Positions 12,129 to 12,756 of a stretch of DNA of 12,756 bases are shown here, one piece after another; position 1 is the first letter of the stretch; every line of letters starts with the position of its first letter. This DNA is from Oscillospiraceae bacterium. GTDB taxonomy: Bacteria; Bacillota; Clostridia; Oscillospirales; Ruminococcaceae. The notes under the pieces were generated by a model that saw only the letters and a list, made by a program, of their open reading frames with translations, was not told the DNA's origin and ran no database searches. The position numbers and the translations under genes were made by a program. Location of the stretch: contig JAFPYQ010000074.1 in NCBI GenBank assembly GCA_017394475.1, positions 1 through 12,756 on the forward strand, read 5' to 3'.

Positions 12129-12756
12129 TCATTGCTTCTTCTGCTGCTTTTCACGTTCCTCTGCCATTGCCTGTCTTGCGGTGGAGAGCATCAGCTTTAT
12201 CCTGTTCTCCTGGTTTACCCTTGTGGCACCGGGGTCATAGTCTATGGGGACGATATTTGCCTGCGGGAACTCCTCACGCAGTCTTCTCACCATGCCCTTG
12301 CCGATGATGTGGTTGGGCAGGCAGCCGAAGGGCTGTGCGCAGACGATGTTGTTTATACCCATGTGTATCATATCCACCATTTCCGCAGTAAGCAGCCACC
12401 CCTCGCCCATCTTGTTGGCGGGTGAGATATAGTCCACCACCTCTGCCTTTGCCTTTTCAAAGGGTGTAGGGCCGAAGAACCTGGTGTTCTTCACTGCGGA
12501 TATGATCTTGTTCTGCATCATCTTGAAGAAGCCCTTTATGCCCAGTGATGCGAAGTATTTCTTGTACTTGACATGATAGAGCTCGGTCTCGACGATATGG
12601 TGGTCGCCCATGAAGATAAGGAAGTCGATGAGACCGGGGCAGTATACCTCGCAGCCCTCGGATTCCAGGAACTTCTGCAGCTCATTGTTGCCCAGAGGGG
12701 AGTATTTGATATATATCTCGCCCACTATGCCCACGCGGACGATATCCGGGTTCGGC
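12129..12756 (-). CDS. 2-hydroxyacyl-CoA dehydratase/activase-related protein, C-terminal part (5' end outside window)
   Basis: The frame is open to the right edge, so this is a partial gene; the GTG at 12732-12734 is internal, since the preceding codons continue family-like (PNPDIVRV before GIVGEIY). The visible ~209 residues match the C-terminal region of large (often over 1,000-residue) proteins that join a BadF/HgdC-type activase ATPase to a DUF2229/HgdB-like dehydratase part. Recognisable blocks are GIVGEIYIKYSPLGN, PGLIDFLIFMGDHH, MGEGWLLTAEMVDMI, CAQPFGCLPNHIIGKG (Cys likely for iron-sulfur binding) and NIVPIDYDPGATRVNQENRI. The Lys/Gln/Glu tail ends in QQKKQ. The family is oxygen-sensitive and common in anaerobic clostridia; its substrate is generally unknown. 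The YunG-like gene follows after 16 bases. Confidence 0.88.
   Translation of the reverse strand, partial: PNPDIVRVGIVGEIYIKYSPLGNNELQKFLESEGCEVYCPGLIDFLIFMGDHHIVETELYHVKYKKYFASLGIKGFFKMMQNKIISAVKNTRFFGPTPFEKAKAEVVDYISPANKMGEGWLLTAEMVDMIHMGINNIVCAQPFGCLPNHIIGKGMVRRLREEFPQANIVPIDYDPGATRVNQENRIKLMLSTARQAMAEEREKQQKKQ

Noticed and set aside
12732..12734. GTG as the start of the dehydratase-related gene
   Set aside because: The frame stays open and family-like to the window edge, so this is an internal Val codon.

Overview
The window looks like chromosome of a low-GC Gram-positive gut or rumen clostridium. The closest fit I can argue is an Oscillospiraceae/Ruminococcus-type organism. The grounds are strong GGAGG-type ribosome binding sites, TTGACA-N17-TATAAT promoters, an rpsF-ssb-rpsR operon, nrdR and phoH, an MBOAT/DHHW O-acyltransferase pair and a 2-hydroxyacyl-CoA dehydratase-type protein. 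This is inference from gene content; no marker here fixes the genus. I saw no transposase, integrase, tRNA, rRNA or CRISPR array.

Layout. (1) 2-2553 (+): the tail of an unidentified gene, a multi-pass membrane protein, a CMP/dCMP-type deaminase and an agmatinase/arginase-family ureohydrolase (speB), closely spaced and probably co-transcribed. (2) 2554-3000: a structured dispersed repeat (copy 1), an AT-rich spacer and a bidirectional terminator built on a short relic of the phoH 3' end. (3) 3001-5455 (-): an AT-rich two-gene module, MBOAT acyltransferase then DHHW/SGNH-type partner, likely O-acylating a cell-surface polymer. (4) 5572-7062 (-): nrdR then phoH, each with its own near-consensus promoter. 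(5) 7197-9811 (+): an M15 D,D-carboxypeptidase, a 44-aa one-span membrane peptide, prmC and an S4-less RsuA-type pseudouridine synthase. (6) 9812-10454: repeat copy 2 in inverted orientation, a possible decapitated coding remnant, two hairpins, a consensus promoter and a structured leader. (7) 10455-11614 (+): rpsF-ssb-rpsR with a bidirectional terminator. (8) 11672-12756 (-): a YunG-like protein downstream of the C-terminal part of a large 2-hydroxyacyl-CoA dehydratase/activase-related protein that runs off the window.

The most interesting structure is the acyltransferase module. It sits exactly between the intact 3' end of phoH and a second, diverged copy of the last ~14 phoH codons (stop included) 2.7 kb away. 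That arrangement, plus its low GC, suggests an island captured at the phoH 3' end. The second is a pair of ~245-bp structured repeats in inverted orientation 7.3 kb apart; their terminal palindromes differ in sequence but both stay perfectly self-complementary. Other points are overlapping face-to-face promoters at the phoH/nrdR boundary, a leader with competing hairpins before rpsF, and the small membrane peptide stop-start coupled to prmC.
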